DNA of 64,000 nt from Ceratopteris richardii (taxonomy: Eukaryota; Streptophyta; Polypodiopsida; Polypodiales; Pteridaceae). Location of the stretch: assembly GCA_020310875.1 (NCBI GenBank), contig CM035423.1, positions 124,021,164 to 124,085,163 of the forward strand. The letters are read 5' to 3'. A model generated the notes under the pieces. The model made no database searches. It was not told the DNA's origin and saw only the letters and a program-made list of their open reading frames with translations. The translations under genes and the position numbers were made by a program. Shown piece by piece: positions 31,169 to 42,443 of the stretch (position 1 is its first letter; each line of letters starts with the position of its first letter).

Positions 31169-32539
31169 TCAATTTAGCATTGTTTTGACTCTATAAGGTC
31201 CTTCCCAATGTGGAAGCCATTTTCCTCTCAGTTGTGTATGAAGATGAGGTCTATGGAGAAGAACTAACATGCCTGGTTCTATGTTGTTGATCCACAGATG
31301 TCGATCATGTGCCTCCTTCCTCTTCATCTGAGTCTCTATCAATTGTTTTGTTGCTAGTAGACAAATCTCCTCCACTTTATGTAGTGCTCCGAGTCTCTGA
31401 GAGACATCACAATCTTTCTTGCCCTGCATGAATGCTATCTTAGGGGATCCATGTAAAAATTCAAAGGGCTCAATGGGCAATATGCCATAAACCAGTTGGA
31501 ATGGAGAATATCCCGTGGCCTCTTTGTAGGCTAACCTGTATGCCCATAGGGTACCTTGATAAGCAATGCCCCAGGAAGTGGGCTGTAACATACACTCCTT
31601 TCTTAACATTGAGATTAAAACCTTATTTGTCGATTCAGCCTGTCCATTGGCTCTTGGATAGTAAGCACAGGAGGTCCTATGTAGAATTCTATACCTGTTG
31701 AAAATTTCCTGCATGACTTTATTGACAAAATGGGTACCCTGAACTGTACAAATTTCAAGTGGACATCCAAACCTGCAAATGATGCTACTATAAATGAAAT
31801 CAGCAACAGTTTGGGCAGTGCAGTCGGGGGAGGCAATAGCTTCAGCCCACTTTGTCGCATAATCTGTAGCTATCAAGAGATATTTCTCTCTTTTTGGAAT
31901 TGCGGGAGGGTAGATGGGCCCTACAAAATCTAGCCCCCACTTCTCAAATGGTTGCGAGGAAGTGGAAACAATCAAGGGGTTATGCCTCTGCTTTGTTGGC
32001 TTAGGTCCACACCTCTGGCAAACGTCACATGCCTTTCCCCATTCATCTACATCCTTAAATAGTGTAGGCCACCATAGATGAGCATCCAGTATCCTCTGAC
32101 TCATAATATGCCCTGGAAGGTGCCCACCACCTGTTCCTTCATGTGCAGAGTGAAGGACTTCCCTCACTTCTTCTTCTTCCAAACACTTCCTAAACCTGTC
32201 ATCCTTGCCCTGTCTATATAATTTATCTTCAATGAAGGTATATGGTCTAATCTTGATTAGCAGTCTCTTCCTTTGCACAGCACTAGCCTTTTCTGGATAC
32301 AACCCAGTTTTAATGAAATTCTTGATATCATAATACCAACCTTGAGCTTGTACGGCAAACAGATGAGCATCTGGAAAATCATCATTGATTCCACTAGCTT
32401 GATTCATCATATTGATTCTGGATAGGTGATCCGCCATAACATTATCTTTACCTGGTCTATGGACTACAGAAAAATCAAACTCTTGGAACAACAATAACCA
32501 CCTCCATATTCTACCAGTGGCTTGTGGTTTGTTGAGCAA
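31169..32539 (-). pseudogene. gypsy-2 RNase H end and integrase
   Basis: The frame begins in the RNase H C-terminus (WLLLFQEFDFSVVHRPGKDN, then HLSR). The integrase zinc domain (HEGTGGGHLPGH, CDVCQRCGP) spans residues ~130-190. In the catalytic core, LDFVGPI carries the first Asp and the ANGQAESTN block the Glu. At the second Asp the sequence reads TVQGTHFVN, with Val in place of Asp. The C-terminal part (WGIAYQGTLWAYR...) and LRGKWLPHWEGPY are typical. At 457 codons the frame is complete, so apart from the lost acid it looks intact. Confidence 0.88.
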
Positions 32540-33400
32540 GTATTTTAGTGGTTGGTGATCTGTTATAATAATAAATTTTACTCAAAGTAAGTAATGACGG
32601 AATTTTTGGACAACAAAAACCATTGCTAGGGCTTCCCTTTCTGTAGTACTATAATTCCTTTCATCCTTGGTCAAGATTCTACTGGCATATTGAATTGGTC
32701 TGTCCACTTTAAATTCTTAACTGGGTTGGGTCAAAACTGCCCCCACTGCATAGGCACTGGCATCTACATGTATATGAAATATTTTTGACCACTCAGGTGT
32801 GATCAAAATAGGAGCAGACACTAACCTTGACCGTAATGTTTGATATGCTTTTTCCTCCTCTTCTTCCCATTTAAAAGGTACTTCCTTACCTGTAAGTGTA
32901 GCCAGTGGTCTGGCTATCTCTGCATACATTTTTATAAACCTTCTATGGTATCCAGTATGCCCCAAGAAACTCTGAATCTCTTTAGGAGATTTAGGTTTAG
33001 GCAACTTTAATATAGAAATGATTTTGTCAGGATCTGGGGCCATACCTTTAGCCGACACCACATGTCCTAAGAGAGTTCCTTCTGTCACAAGGAAATGACA
33101 TTTGTTTGGATTGAGCTTTAGCTTAGTCTCCCTGCATCTCTTGAAAACATTCTGCAACTGCCTCAAGTGATGGTCCAAACAATCTAGAGGAGTTTCTTTG
33201 TGAGAACCTGAAAACGAAGAGAAGTCATCCATGAAGATTCTAAGTGATTCTAGCAATAGGGAGCCAAAAATGAGATTGACCGTTCTGTTAAAGGTGGCTG
33301 GAGCATTTCTGAGCCCAAATGGCATTTTTACATACACATATGTTCCCCAAGGTGTGATAAAAGCAGTCTTTTCACGATCCTATGGGTGTATTGATATTTG
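32540..33400 (-). pseudogene. gypsy-2 RT and RNase H
   Basis: The 206-codon frame at 32,717-33,337 has MPFGLRNAPATF and the active site FMDDFSSFS, then LLGHVVSAKG, the palm/thumb end. RNase H starts with FHIHVDASAYAVGAVL. A stop near 32,720 and loss of frame from 32,540 to 32,716 break RNase H. Between 33,337 and 33,402 the frame is shifted and a TAG stands in the segment before TAFITPWGTY. Confidence 0.85.
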
Positions 33401-33401
33401 A

Positions 33402-34862
33402 TTATAGCAATCCATCCATAAAGCTATATAATGCATGCCCAGCCACTTCTTCAATGACCTGCTCTGCAAAAGGCATTGGGAAACCATCTGGAATGGTCAC
33501 CTTGTTGAGTGCTCTAAAGTCAACACAAATTCTGATTTTATTAGTATTCTTCTTTGGTACTATAACCATAGGTGAGAGCCACTCTGAGTGTTCTACAGGA
33601 ATGATGATTCTTGCATCCTCCATCTTCTGTATTTCCACATAGATAGCTTCAGCATATTTTGGATTAAGTCTATAACTCTTCCCTCTTATGGGTTTGGATC
33701 CATCAACCAGAGGGATTCTGTGCTCTCCATAAGTTGCAGGCACTCCTTCTAAGTCTTTATAATGCCAGGCAAAAACATCTGTATAATGGGTCAAGAATGA
33801 TTTTACCTTTTCAAGGAGCCCTTGGTGGCTCCACAACCAAGTGGCCACCAAAACTGGCCGATTATTGTCTTGAGTGCCTAATTGTATTTCTTTGACAGGA
33901 TTTCTCTCTACCATATTATCTTCGTGCTCATCTTCTTCCTTGTCTTCTTCTACTAGCTTTTCGTGCATTGCTTCATAAGCAGGTGAATTTTGGATTTCAA
34001 TGTGTTCCTCCTTGTCCTGCATCCATCCTACAGGGATTTCTTGAATCAGGAAAGAACACTCTTCACTAGAATCTTTTACCTTGCCTTTAGCTTTAGTAAC
34101 CTCTTTATCTGTGGTTGTCAAATCCTCCTCCAAGTTGTATTTGAGGGGTGTCTTCCTGCCCCTTCTGTGGTCTGTGATGGGCTCTCCCAATCCATCAACC
34201 TGGACTTTCTCCTTATCTTCATCATAACCTTCAGTCATGCAAGAATTATTAAGAAAAATTCCAAAACAAGAGGAAGAGTTGCCTGCTTGGAGCCAATTTA
34301 GAATATCCTCTTCTTCCTCGAAATCTATTTGGGGTTGATCCTCCGATTCTGTTTCCATGCATATGCCAACTGTTTGCATCATACTAGTGTTTTCTTGATT
34401 ATCTGGGCCCTCTTCTAAATGAATCTGTGTCAGCTCTTGCCCTTTCTTTTGTACCCACATAGTGTCCTTGCCCCAATCATGAATGACACTTGCATGCCTC
34501 AGCCATGGTCGTCCAATTAAGAAGGGAAATCCTCCTTCAACCTGGGGCAATCTTAAAACCACAAAATCCAGAATGAATAGATTACCTTGTACTTCAAGTG
34601 GAACTTTTGGGATCACTCCCAAGGGCCTTACTTTGCTCTGATCTGCCAAAGTAACAGTGAAATTTGCAGGCCTTGAAGGGTGGAGTCCAATCTTTTCCAT
34701 TGTATGTTCAGGCATCAAGTTAATGCCAGAACCACCATCCATAATAACTCCTTGAAATTCATGACCTTTGATAGATACTGTCAGCCGAGGACTTTTATAA
34801 TCTGTAAGGGGTGCTTCCCCTACAATTTTTCCTTTATGTAAAACAACAGTCTTTGCCACCAA
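33402..34862 (-). pseudogene. gypsy-2 protease and RT N-terminal part
   Basis: The protease has GVIMDGGSGINLMPE. The DGGS active site, rather than DTG, is used in several plant gypsy lineages. The ILIGRPWL-type block (FLIGRPWLRHASVIHDW) follows. An acidic linker (residues ~150-330) separates it from RT, which starts at HRIPLVDGSKPIRGKSYRLN and continues WLSPMVIVPKKNTNKIRICV. The frame ends at a stop within the conserved DGxSGYNQI region. Confidence 0.87.
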
Positions 34863-34889
34863 ACTTGTAGTGGAAGCTTCATCAATTAT

Positions 34890-36493
34890 CTACAATAACT
34901 CTGACCTGAATTTCCCATCCATCTTTATTAAATAAAAAATACTAACCTCCTTTTTCATGGACTTGAGTAGTTTTGAAGCCTCTGATTCCTTGAGAGCATG
35001 GGCTCTAGTTGACTTATCAAACTCCTCATGAGCCCTGTTGAAGGCATGCCCAATGGCATCACTTGTGCATATGAGATCTCCTTTTTGACTTGTATCTGCA
35101 CCTGTGGTGACTTTATCTTCATATGGTTCTCTATTTTGATTCAATTCCTTAATCTTTGACCCTTGTCCTATGTCTGCTTTAGCCTTCCCCTTGCTTCTTG
35201 TCTGCACAGTCAAAGATTCTATTTCTTCTAATTGCACCACCCTGGTAGATGGTGATGGCTCATTGACTAGATCACACAGTTCTTCTTTGTGCACCGAAAT
35301 CATTTGAATATGAGGCCCGGATGAAGAGGCTTGATTCTTAGGACAACAATTTGTATAATGGTCTTTTGCCTCAGGGCAGTTCCTGCAAGGAGGGGCATTT
35401 TCTGGTAGGGTGCACCTACTTTGATAGTGCCCGCATTCTCCACATCTGAAACAGATGATTGGCCTCCTAGGCCCATTTCCAAAGTTATTCCTCTGTCTAG
35501 GATTATAGTTGTTACCTTGATTTGGTGCAGCAGCCATCACATTTGCTGGTGTTGAGGGTCCTCCTTGTGTCCAGTATGTCGTTGCAGACATTCCTCTTGA
35601 TTGGCATTCATGGGCCTCATGGCCAACTTTCCTGCATAATTGACAAGTCACACTTAATAGAGGAAATTCACTTACTATGTGACCTTGCTTGCTGCACATG
35701 GAACACCAAAGTCCACTCTTGATGCCACCTCCTTTGAGCTCCTGCAACTCCTGTCGCAGCTGAGCCAATTCTCTGCCTGGGCCTCCTCCTCCTTTTGGAG
35801 CTTTAGTGCTTCAATCTCCCTTCTCAACTGAGCAACAACATTCTCCTCCTCTTTGTAGGGCTTATTTCTTTTTAAACCCTCCAGCTCCTTCCTTAGCTGG
35901 ATCACTGGATCCTCCATTTTTGTACCATATGTTGGTTGGGAAGAAGTTGCTCCATACTGGTACCGTATCTGCTCCAAGCGTGTGGCTGTGTTGATGAACT
36001 CCTCTATGGAGGCTGTAGGTAACACTAATTCCTTTATTTTGCATTGGGTGGCCACTTGTAGGGGCTTAGCCAACCATTTCTTAACAAAAAAATCATGTGG
36101 TGGATCTGGCAATTTAGCCATTAGTGCTTTAGCCCTAGTCACAAACTCTAGGAGCTTTTCTCCTGGACCCAATCTCAAATTTTCTAGTTCTTCTATGATA
36201 ATCTCCGTAGTGTTGCCATGCTGGAACTGATTTTTAAATTAATCTTTCATCACATCCCAAGTGGTAAAATGGTTTTCAGCAAACTGGCTGAACCACTTAT
36301 CAACTAGTCCCTCTAATGTGGCAGGGAAGAGAATAAAAAAGACATCCTCCCTACCCATTAGGCCTCTAGTCTTACATAGTGCCAAAAACCTTCTAATGTG
36401 TTCATCCGGATCCTCCTGAGCTAGGCCTTTGAAAGAAGGAAACTTTATATTTAATCTAGAGACTAAAGTTTACAAGTCTACCTGACCGGCCAT
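34890..36493 (-). pseudogene. gypsy-2 gag
   Basis: The ATG at 36,493 begins MAGQVDL and is followed after seven codons by a stop (CAA or CAG to TAA). The retrotransposon gag domain continues as FPSFKGLAQEDPDEHI and DKWFSQFAENHFTTWDVM. A coiled-coil with heptads (LRKELEGLKRN, LRREIEALKLQ) follows. There are four zinc knuckles at 35,340-35,740: CSMC..HIVSEF (last Cys lost), CQLCRKVGHEAHEC, CFRCGECGHYQSRC and CRNCPEAKDHYTNC. The C-terminal part is acidic. Four knuckles is more than most gypsy gags have. Confidence 0.85.
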
Positions 36494-36736
36494 GCTCTTT
36501 ACTGATGAGGTTGAAGAGAGTGGACTTGAGGACCTTCTAAAAACCTTCCTTCTTGTCTGCTTGCAGGTGACCCTTAATGTTTGGGACCGGGTTGCGGTCA
36601 TGAGCAGCTCATAGCCCACTTAATATGAGACACTTGATAAGAATATTTACCTTTTGTTTGATGAAGTAGCATTGTAGACACATGACCTCTGCTATACTTT
36701 GCACTTGGTTTCTCCTAAGCTCAAATCTCCTTGGAA

Positions 36737-36754
36737 GTCCCACCGGGCGTGCCA
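36737..36754 (-). other. gypsy-2 primer binding site
   Basis: On the minus strand TGGCACGCCCGGTGGGAC lies five bases after the LTR end CCCCCAACA. This site type is known from plant Tat-like gypsy elements. I do not assign the tRNA with certainty. Confidence 0.75.
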
Positions 36755-36759
36755 AATTT

Positions 36760-37213
36760 TGTTGGGGGATTCTTAGACAAGAAGGAGTTTGAGGGTTTGT
36801 AGGAGAAAAGGAAAAGACCAGAAGAGGAAATACACCTTGGAAGCTTCTGCCGATTGATTACAATAAGACAATTACAATGTTTGAAGCAAAATACAAGCCA
36901 ATACTTCTGTGCACAATCACACAGAGTGCTCAATTACAAAATACCTGAACCTTTCAAAACACTTTAAAACACACTTTGAACCTTAGGGAAATTAGAGAAA
37001 ATACCTCTGCAACCTGCAACCCACTTTCTCCAATTTACCCTTTGTGGACCATTAATTGTGCACTACCTGTGCACTTTGACACTTGCACTTTAGCACTTTG
37101 ACTTTGCACTTGTTGACTTTGACCTTGACCTTGTTGACTTTGACTAGTTGACTTTGACCTTTTGACTTTGACTGCAGTTGACTTTGACCAACATTACTTT
37201 TATGGGATTAACA
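36760..37213 (-). repeat. gypsy-2 5' LTR (short form)
   Basis: 454 bp, TGTTAATCCCATAAAAG to CCCCCAACA. The outer parts align with the 3' LTR and ~607 bp in the middle are missing. Both breakpoints lie in ACC, so a microhomology deletion is likely. Confidence 0.9.
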
Positions 37214-37218
37214 GTATT

Positions 37219-37240
37219 ACTCTATAATATTTTCTATTCT
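37219..37240 (-). other. Remnant of the X1 first intron
   Basis: ACTCTATAATATTTTCTAT continues the right inverted arm after gypsy-2 and matches the intron sequence of X1 at 24,800-24,820. Confidence 0.6.
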
Positions 37241-37705
37241 TTCTTTCTGAAATACCATTTTGTTGAGGGGTATACTTGCATGTGTATTGCCTCCTTATGC
37301 ATTCATCTTCTAAGAACCTTGTGAACTCATTGGAGAAATATTCTCCCCCTCCATCTGATCTTAGGGTTTTAATCCCATGTCCTGTTTCATTCTCAACAAG
37401 TGCCTTGTACTTTTTGAATACTTCAAAGACATTTGATTTTTGATTGATTATATACAATCAAATTTTCCATGAAAAATCATCAATAAAGGTAACAAAGTAC
37501 CTATTACCTGCATGTGAAGGTTCTCTTGAAGGTCCCCATACTTGCTTGACTTGAAAGGCAACCTAGTTTGCTTTTCAAATTGATAAGCTTCACATACCTC
37601 ATGAAGATGTGATGTTGAGAAGTTTGGAAGCCCTTTTACCAATGCACTTTTCTCCAGGTTCTTAAGCTTTTCAATGTCGACATGTCCACAGATCCAAATC
37701 TGCAA
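37236..37705 (-). pseudogene. copia-4 integrase, truncated
   Basis: The N-terminal segment has DIEKLKNLEKSALVKGLPNF and CEAYQFEKQTRLPF (second Cys replaced by Tyr). After a frameshift near 37,450 the core has IKTLRSDGGGEYFSNEF and YTPQQNGISERKN. The frame then runs into foreign DNA. Confidence 0.75.
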
Positions 37706-39049
37706 TTCTTCTATTTCCTGAAGTGATGAACATTACCTTGTTGGGGTTTTGCTTGATATTGAGAGTAAACATCCTTCCATGCTTCTCTCCTTTTGCCACA
37801 AGCGGAAATCCATTCTTTGGATCCTCTATGAAGTAACCTTTTCTATTGAACTTCACTTGGTATCCTTTATCTACCATTTGACCAACAAAAATGAGATTCT
37901 TTGTAATAGTAGGGACATATAATACCTCACATAGTGTCTTGATCTTCTTGCCATCCTGAAACTTGACATCACCAGTGTGTTTGATCTCATGCTCGGTGTT
38001 ATCACCTGTCTCTACACATTCTCTTTGCTTTGGAGACTGTAAATTGCAAAACATGTCCTCCCTACAAGACATATGATTGCTACAACCACTATCTATATAC
38101 CAAGTATCATCCTTCGAATGTTTACTATCTCCATATGCATGACTCATGGCAAGAACTTGATCACTAGACTCATTCGAAGCATAGTTACCTTGAGCATTGT
38201 TCCTCCTTTGGTAGCATTCATTTGCCCAATGTCCTAGCTTCCCACAAATGAAACATCCATTGCCTCTAGATCCTCTTTCTCTTCCTCTATTGTTCCTGCC
38301 TCTACCTCTTCCATTTGAAGATGATCCTTCATTTGAGTCTTCTTGGTTGTCACTTTGCTTACTTTGGCTTTGGCTTTCTCTTCCTCTACCTCTTGATGCT
38401 CTGCCTCTTCCTCTACCTGCATATAGCATTTGACCTTGGGCAAGTTTTCCCTTGCTTCCACCTTGCAATATTTCTTCATTAACCATTAAAGTGTTAAATT
38501 GATCAAAATCCGGCATGTTTTCCCTAGCATATCATGAGGATATGAAGCTCCTCCATTTGTCATCATCTTTAAGACCATTAAGTACAAATGCAACCATGCC
38601 ATCATCATCAATTGAATGTCCTATGGCTGCCAATGAATCTCTAATACCTTTGGCTTTAATTATGTAATCATGTATGAATTGGTTACTTCCTGCAAGTTTT
38701 TGAGCTCAGTTTTCAGTTGTACCTTCTTTGCCTTTGTGTTTGTGATGAACATCTCCAAATATTCTCACATATCCTTGGCCGTTTCCATGCTTTGAATGTG
38801 ACATATCATTGTGTTGCTTACATGCTAAGATATCATAAACATAACCATTCTATTTCTTACCTCCCATTCTCTGATTGCTCTCCTTTCTTGGTCGGTAGGG
38901 TTAGTTGGATCCGCAACAACTGGTTTGACATCTCTTCCATTGATTATGCCTCCTAGGTCCTTGCTCATGATGAAGTTTATCATCCTAAACTTCCAAGTTT
39001 GAAAGTTGTCTTTGTCCAAATTCTCAATCTGGTTGGATACCTCTCCCAT
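37671..39049 (-). pseudogene. copia-4 gag and protease
   Basis: Gag starts at 39,049 (MGEVSNQIENLDKDNFQTWK) and is interrupted by stops between 38,517 and 38,825. The second half (37,671-38,516) has an Arg/Gly/Ser-rich stretch, one intact zinc knuckle (CFICGKLGHWANEC) and the protease active site WYIDSGCSNHMS, followed by VLYVPTITKNLIFVGQ. The end of the frame enters the integrase zinc region. Confidence 0.8.
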
Positions 39050-39225
39050 CTTCTTGAATCACCTAAAATTGAAATATGGTGTGGGATTACCTCCTTTGTT
39101 GAAAGTGAATTCCCTTTGTGTGATGAAGCACTTTCTTGACAACCTCCTTCAAGCCTTGAAAAGGGTTCAATGGTTGATTCCTTCTCTGGCCTCCTTCTTT
39201 GTACTCTTCTTCATGTCAAAAAGGA

Positions 39226-39237
39226 GCTCTGATACCA
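39226..39237 (-). other. tRNA-iMet primer binding site (copia-4)
   Basis: TGGTATCAGAGC on the minus strand. Confidence 0.85.
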
Positions 39238-39238
39238 C

Positions 39239-40052
39239 CGTTGGAAGATTTATCCTCCAAATGCACAACAAGAAGCTTGGACCCAGCCCAAGACCTATCT
39301 ACCCTTAGACCAGTACTCACTAAAACTGGTATATCTCACCATTCCCAAATTCAATGCAAAACACTTTTAGCCACAAAAACTAGACAATAAGCGCTTTCCA
39401 ATGAGCTATGAATCATTGGATTTGGGCACATGTAGACCGTCAACTGAGTCACACAAGACAACTCAATTTTCCTAGTAGGTTTCGGGATAGAAAAACAGAC
39501 AAAGAAATAGCTATATCTCACAATACATGAAGATTTTTACCAAACATCTTTTTGGAATAAAGTCCCTTCTTTATGCGATTTTGAGCAACTATAAGAAATC
39601 TTAGAATGGAGCTTCTTACAAAGATAAAATGAAGTCTTAATAGGCTGCTATAGAAATGAAGTACCCTTTGGAAAGGGTAGGAGAGACATACAAGAGAATA
39701 TGAGCATTTGTGAGAGCCTATGGCTCAACGACACATATATAAGTAGCACCCTGACTTTCTAGCATCTACACACATGAAGAATGAGCTTGGATGGTCTTTA
39801 TATAGCCATGAGAGCCTTCTATGACTCTTCATATGTCCTCCATGTCTCTTCACATGCCTTCCTTGTCTCTTCACTTGCCTTGTGTCTTTGTCTCTTCATT
39901 GGAGTGGCTTTTGGTTGTCCAATGCCTCCTTTTGGATAAGGTTGCACCTCCAACTTGGTTCTTTGACTTTCTTAAGGTTCAAAAGCCTTCAAATGGAGTT
40001 ATTTTATGAAAAAAAAACGTGAGATTGCCCTAGAAATGCATATCTTTTAACA
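39239..40052 (-). repeat. 5' LTR of copia-4
   Basis: The inner end (CTTCCAACG) follows the primer site, with G in place of the terminal A. The outer end is taken at TGTTAAAAGATATGC because gene-Y-like sequence starts right beyond it. A TATATAAA at 39,797-39,804 is the likely promoter. Confidence 0.6.
39797..39804 (-). promoter_or_regulatory. TATA box of the copia-4 LTR
   Basis: GGCTATATAAAGACC on the minus strand, about 250 bp inside the LTR. Confidence 0.5.
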
Positions 40053-40150
40053 TCATTTACACTCATATGTTGGAATATCTATAGTGTATCTTAATATATA
40101 GAATTCCAAAAAATCAGTTATCTCATCGAGCACATCGAACTTCATAACAT
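40053..40150 (-). pseudogene. Fragment of a third gene-Y relative
   Basis: About 98 bp match 23,155-23,250 of gene Y with a few substitutions. They encode the YILRY..DI..YECK region and the start of the preceding helix. The fragment sits between the copia-4 LTR and the coiled-coil ORF region. Confidence 0.7.
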
Positions 40151-40154
40151 TGAA

Positions 40155-41758
40155 ACTTTTGTACAAACTTTGCCTATCTCACATCAGCACACCCCATCTC
40201 CCCCACCTCTGCCACCCACCATTGTAGAAACCACTATAATCTTAACAACCACTACCCACACCCCTACCCCAACCACCTCTTTCTCATTCCATGAACCGAT
40301 CTCTCAAGCGACCCTTTTTTCTTCCATCATCAATCCACTTTTTGCTTCTCCATTTCTATCTATAAAGTCCAGCATTGGCCACCCCATCATACCTAGTGTA
40401 GAAGGACACCGGAGACCCACTGAGGGAAGCTTAGGTATCCCTACTTATCCCTGTTCACACATCCCCCTCCCCCATGATCCATACTTTCTATTTGCCTCAT
40501 CCATCTTTCTCTATACCTCCATCGCCCCATCCCATTATGTATCATTCATGGAAAGCTTCACTCATGCTCCCACCACATAGACGTTAGGTTTACGAACACT
40601 TATAATATCTAGTTCATTGTACATAATAGATACCATGATCACTGCACCTACCATCCCCACCTTCATGGTAGCTCTGCATACACCGCACTGTCTGACCCCA
40701 TGGACATTTCTCCTTATGGCACCTCCCCCTCCCCCCACACTTCCACCATCCCCAATCACCCCTCCACCAACATCATCAGCATCATCATGCATTGGATCCA
40801 CCATTCTTATTCCCATTCCCATTCCACCTGCATTAAACCCTACCTCCTTTGCATCTACAACTATAAATAATACATTCAATACAATGATTCAGTGTGTCTC
40901 ACAACTTCAACAAGATTATCAACAATTGGAAGACCTAACTTTTGCCTTATAGGTAGAATCTCAAAGATTACAAGCACAAGTTACAACATTGGAAGCTGAT
41001 AACAAAGCACTCGATGCTAAATACCTCACACTACAACAAGCTCAAGAAGAACTGGAGGCCAAGGTACCGGATATGGATGCCCAAGCTATCAAAGACTTGG
41101 AGGACATGCTACATGAGCAATAGGTAATCAATGCAAAATTACAAAGAAATCTAGGACTTCTTAGGAAGCACATGTCTGCGCTACTGGAAGAGAATAAGAG
41201 ACTACAACAATAGAACCAAGACAAATCTCAAGGCCACCATGGAAGCAACATCGGGCACAATGATCAGTCTAATGAGGTTTCAAGTTTTTCCCTCATATCA
41301 TATTGAGATACTACTCGAGGAACATTCTAGTTTTCTAGAGTCATACGAGAAGCTAGAAGTAGAGTGTGCCGATCTCAAGAAGCAATTAACTATAGTAAGC
41401 ACGTCCAGGCCAAAGGTGACCACCATTCCACAGACTACAAAGGAATTGGATACCCTTGAGAAAGGGGTCAAAGAACTCCAAGCACGGTTATTACAATATG
41501 AAAGACCACCCTCTCTGCTTGTAGACCGAGAGCCAAAAGCAATAGTGGAAATTACTATAGAAGAATCATTCAAAGGCCCATATGAACCCATGCCAATACC
41601 CCAATGGCACACTACTAAAGAGGGCCAAGTGTTAGCACTCAAGGTCAAGAACGAGGCACAAGAACACGTCAAAGAAGTGGACACACAAGAGGATGGAGCA
41701 AATAGGGAGCTCCAAGAAGTATATGTCAACTTTTCAGAAGAAATCCCTATAAAAATAG
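40155..41758 (+). pseudogene. Proline-rich and coiled-coil ORF upstream of a gypsy LTR-like segment
   Basis: The open frames at 40,170-40,580 and 40,617-40,952 are rich in Pro, Thr and Ser. From 40,950 to 41,220 the frame encodes a coiled coil (VTTLEADNKALDAKY, LQQAQEELEAKV, SALLEENKRLQQ) with three TAG stops. 41,239-41,808 is a further 189-codon ORF with heptads (YEKLEVECADLKKQL) that overlaps the start of the LTR-like segment. No gag, RT or integrase motif is seen. It may be a 3' accessory ORF of a family-A element or a separate gene. The evidence does not decide. Confidence 0.4.
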
Positions 41759-42000
41759 TGATTTTCATCACTAAAAACCATTGTAAATACCGTTTCACAA
41801 TTTTCTAACTTCATTTTTTTCAAGCCAAGGAGTCCTCAAGCTTGAGGAGTATTAGAAGTATCATCCTATCAATTTTCATAATTTCTAGAGTCCGTTTGAA
41901 CCCTCAAATAAGCCCTAGAACCTAACTTTTAACTAGGCTAGACACTAAGTATGGACAGGGCCAAAACTACTCAAAAAAACTATAAAAAGAGCTAGAGAGC
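41759..42000 (+). repeat. Partial family A LTR
   Basis: Aligns with 2,573-2,810 (TGATTTTCATCAC start, GAGGAGTATTAG(A)AG, CTATAAAAAGAGCTAGAG). Similarity is lost after the TATA-like block, so the second half of the LTR and the primer site are missing. Confidence 0.6.
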
Positions 42001-42327
42001 TCATTTTTGGGTTAGCATCTTTGAGGTTTTCTTGTTGTAGATTTCAACTTTTTAAGAGAGTTCCTTTGCAATAGGAAGCCCATTAGGACAAAAAACGGTC
42101 CAAAAAGGGCCATGTAAGGATTTCAGTTAGTTTTGCTTAATCTGGATTAAAGTTGTCAAATCATTCAAAAAATTCTGTGTAAGCTCATTTAAAATGTATC
42201 TTATGCAAATTTTGAAGAGAGAGACACTCGTGTGATAATCATGAAAAGTTTGTGTGATATCTTACACCTTGAAGTTTGTGCTCATCGGGTGTTCATCAAA
42301 ATCCAAATTTTCCTCTTGTTCACAGAC

Positions 42328-42336
42328 CTATATAAT
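42328..42336 (+). promoter_or_regulatory. Possible TATA box of gene X2
   Basis: CCTATATAATG lies about 110 bp upstream of the ATG at 42,444. Confidence 0.35.
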
Positions 42337-42443
42337 GTGCGATTATGATGTTTTGCACTTTTTTACTCTAATTTCCATAGCAGGTCTGTTTCTCTCTTTC
42401 ACGTCATATTAGACACTTTTCGCATCACTCTTCATAGCAGAGC

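Larger units (their letters stand above)
28595..37218 (-). mobile_element. Complete Ty3/gypsy element gypsy-2 with GTATT target duplication
   Basis: The element covers 28,600-37,213, with GTATT at 28,595-28,599 and 37,214-37,218. It lies on the minus strand. The order is 5' LTR (36,760-37,213), primer site, gag with four zinc knuckles, protease, RT, RNase H, integrase, a non-coding 3' region, and the 3' LTR (28,600-29,660). Integrase is after RNase H, which defines Ty3/gypsy. RT is frameshifted and carries a stop, and integrase lacks a catalytic acid, so it is inactive. Confidence 0.93.
37236..40052 (-). mobile_element. 3'-truncated Ty1/copia element copia-4
   Basis: From right to left the element has a 5' LTR, a tRNA-iMet primer site, gag, protease and the first half of integrase. 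It ends abruptly after the integrase NGISERKN block at about 37,236, where X1-type DNA begins. RT, RNase H and 3' LTR are absent. It is related to copia-3 in gag and integrase but is not the same copy type. Confidence 0.8.
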
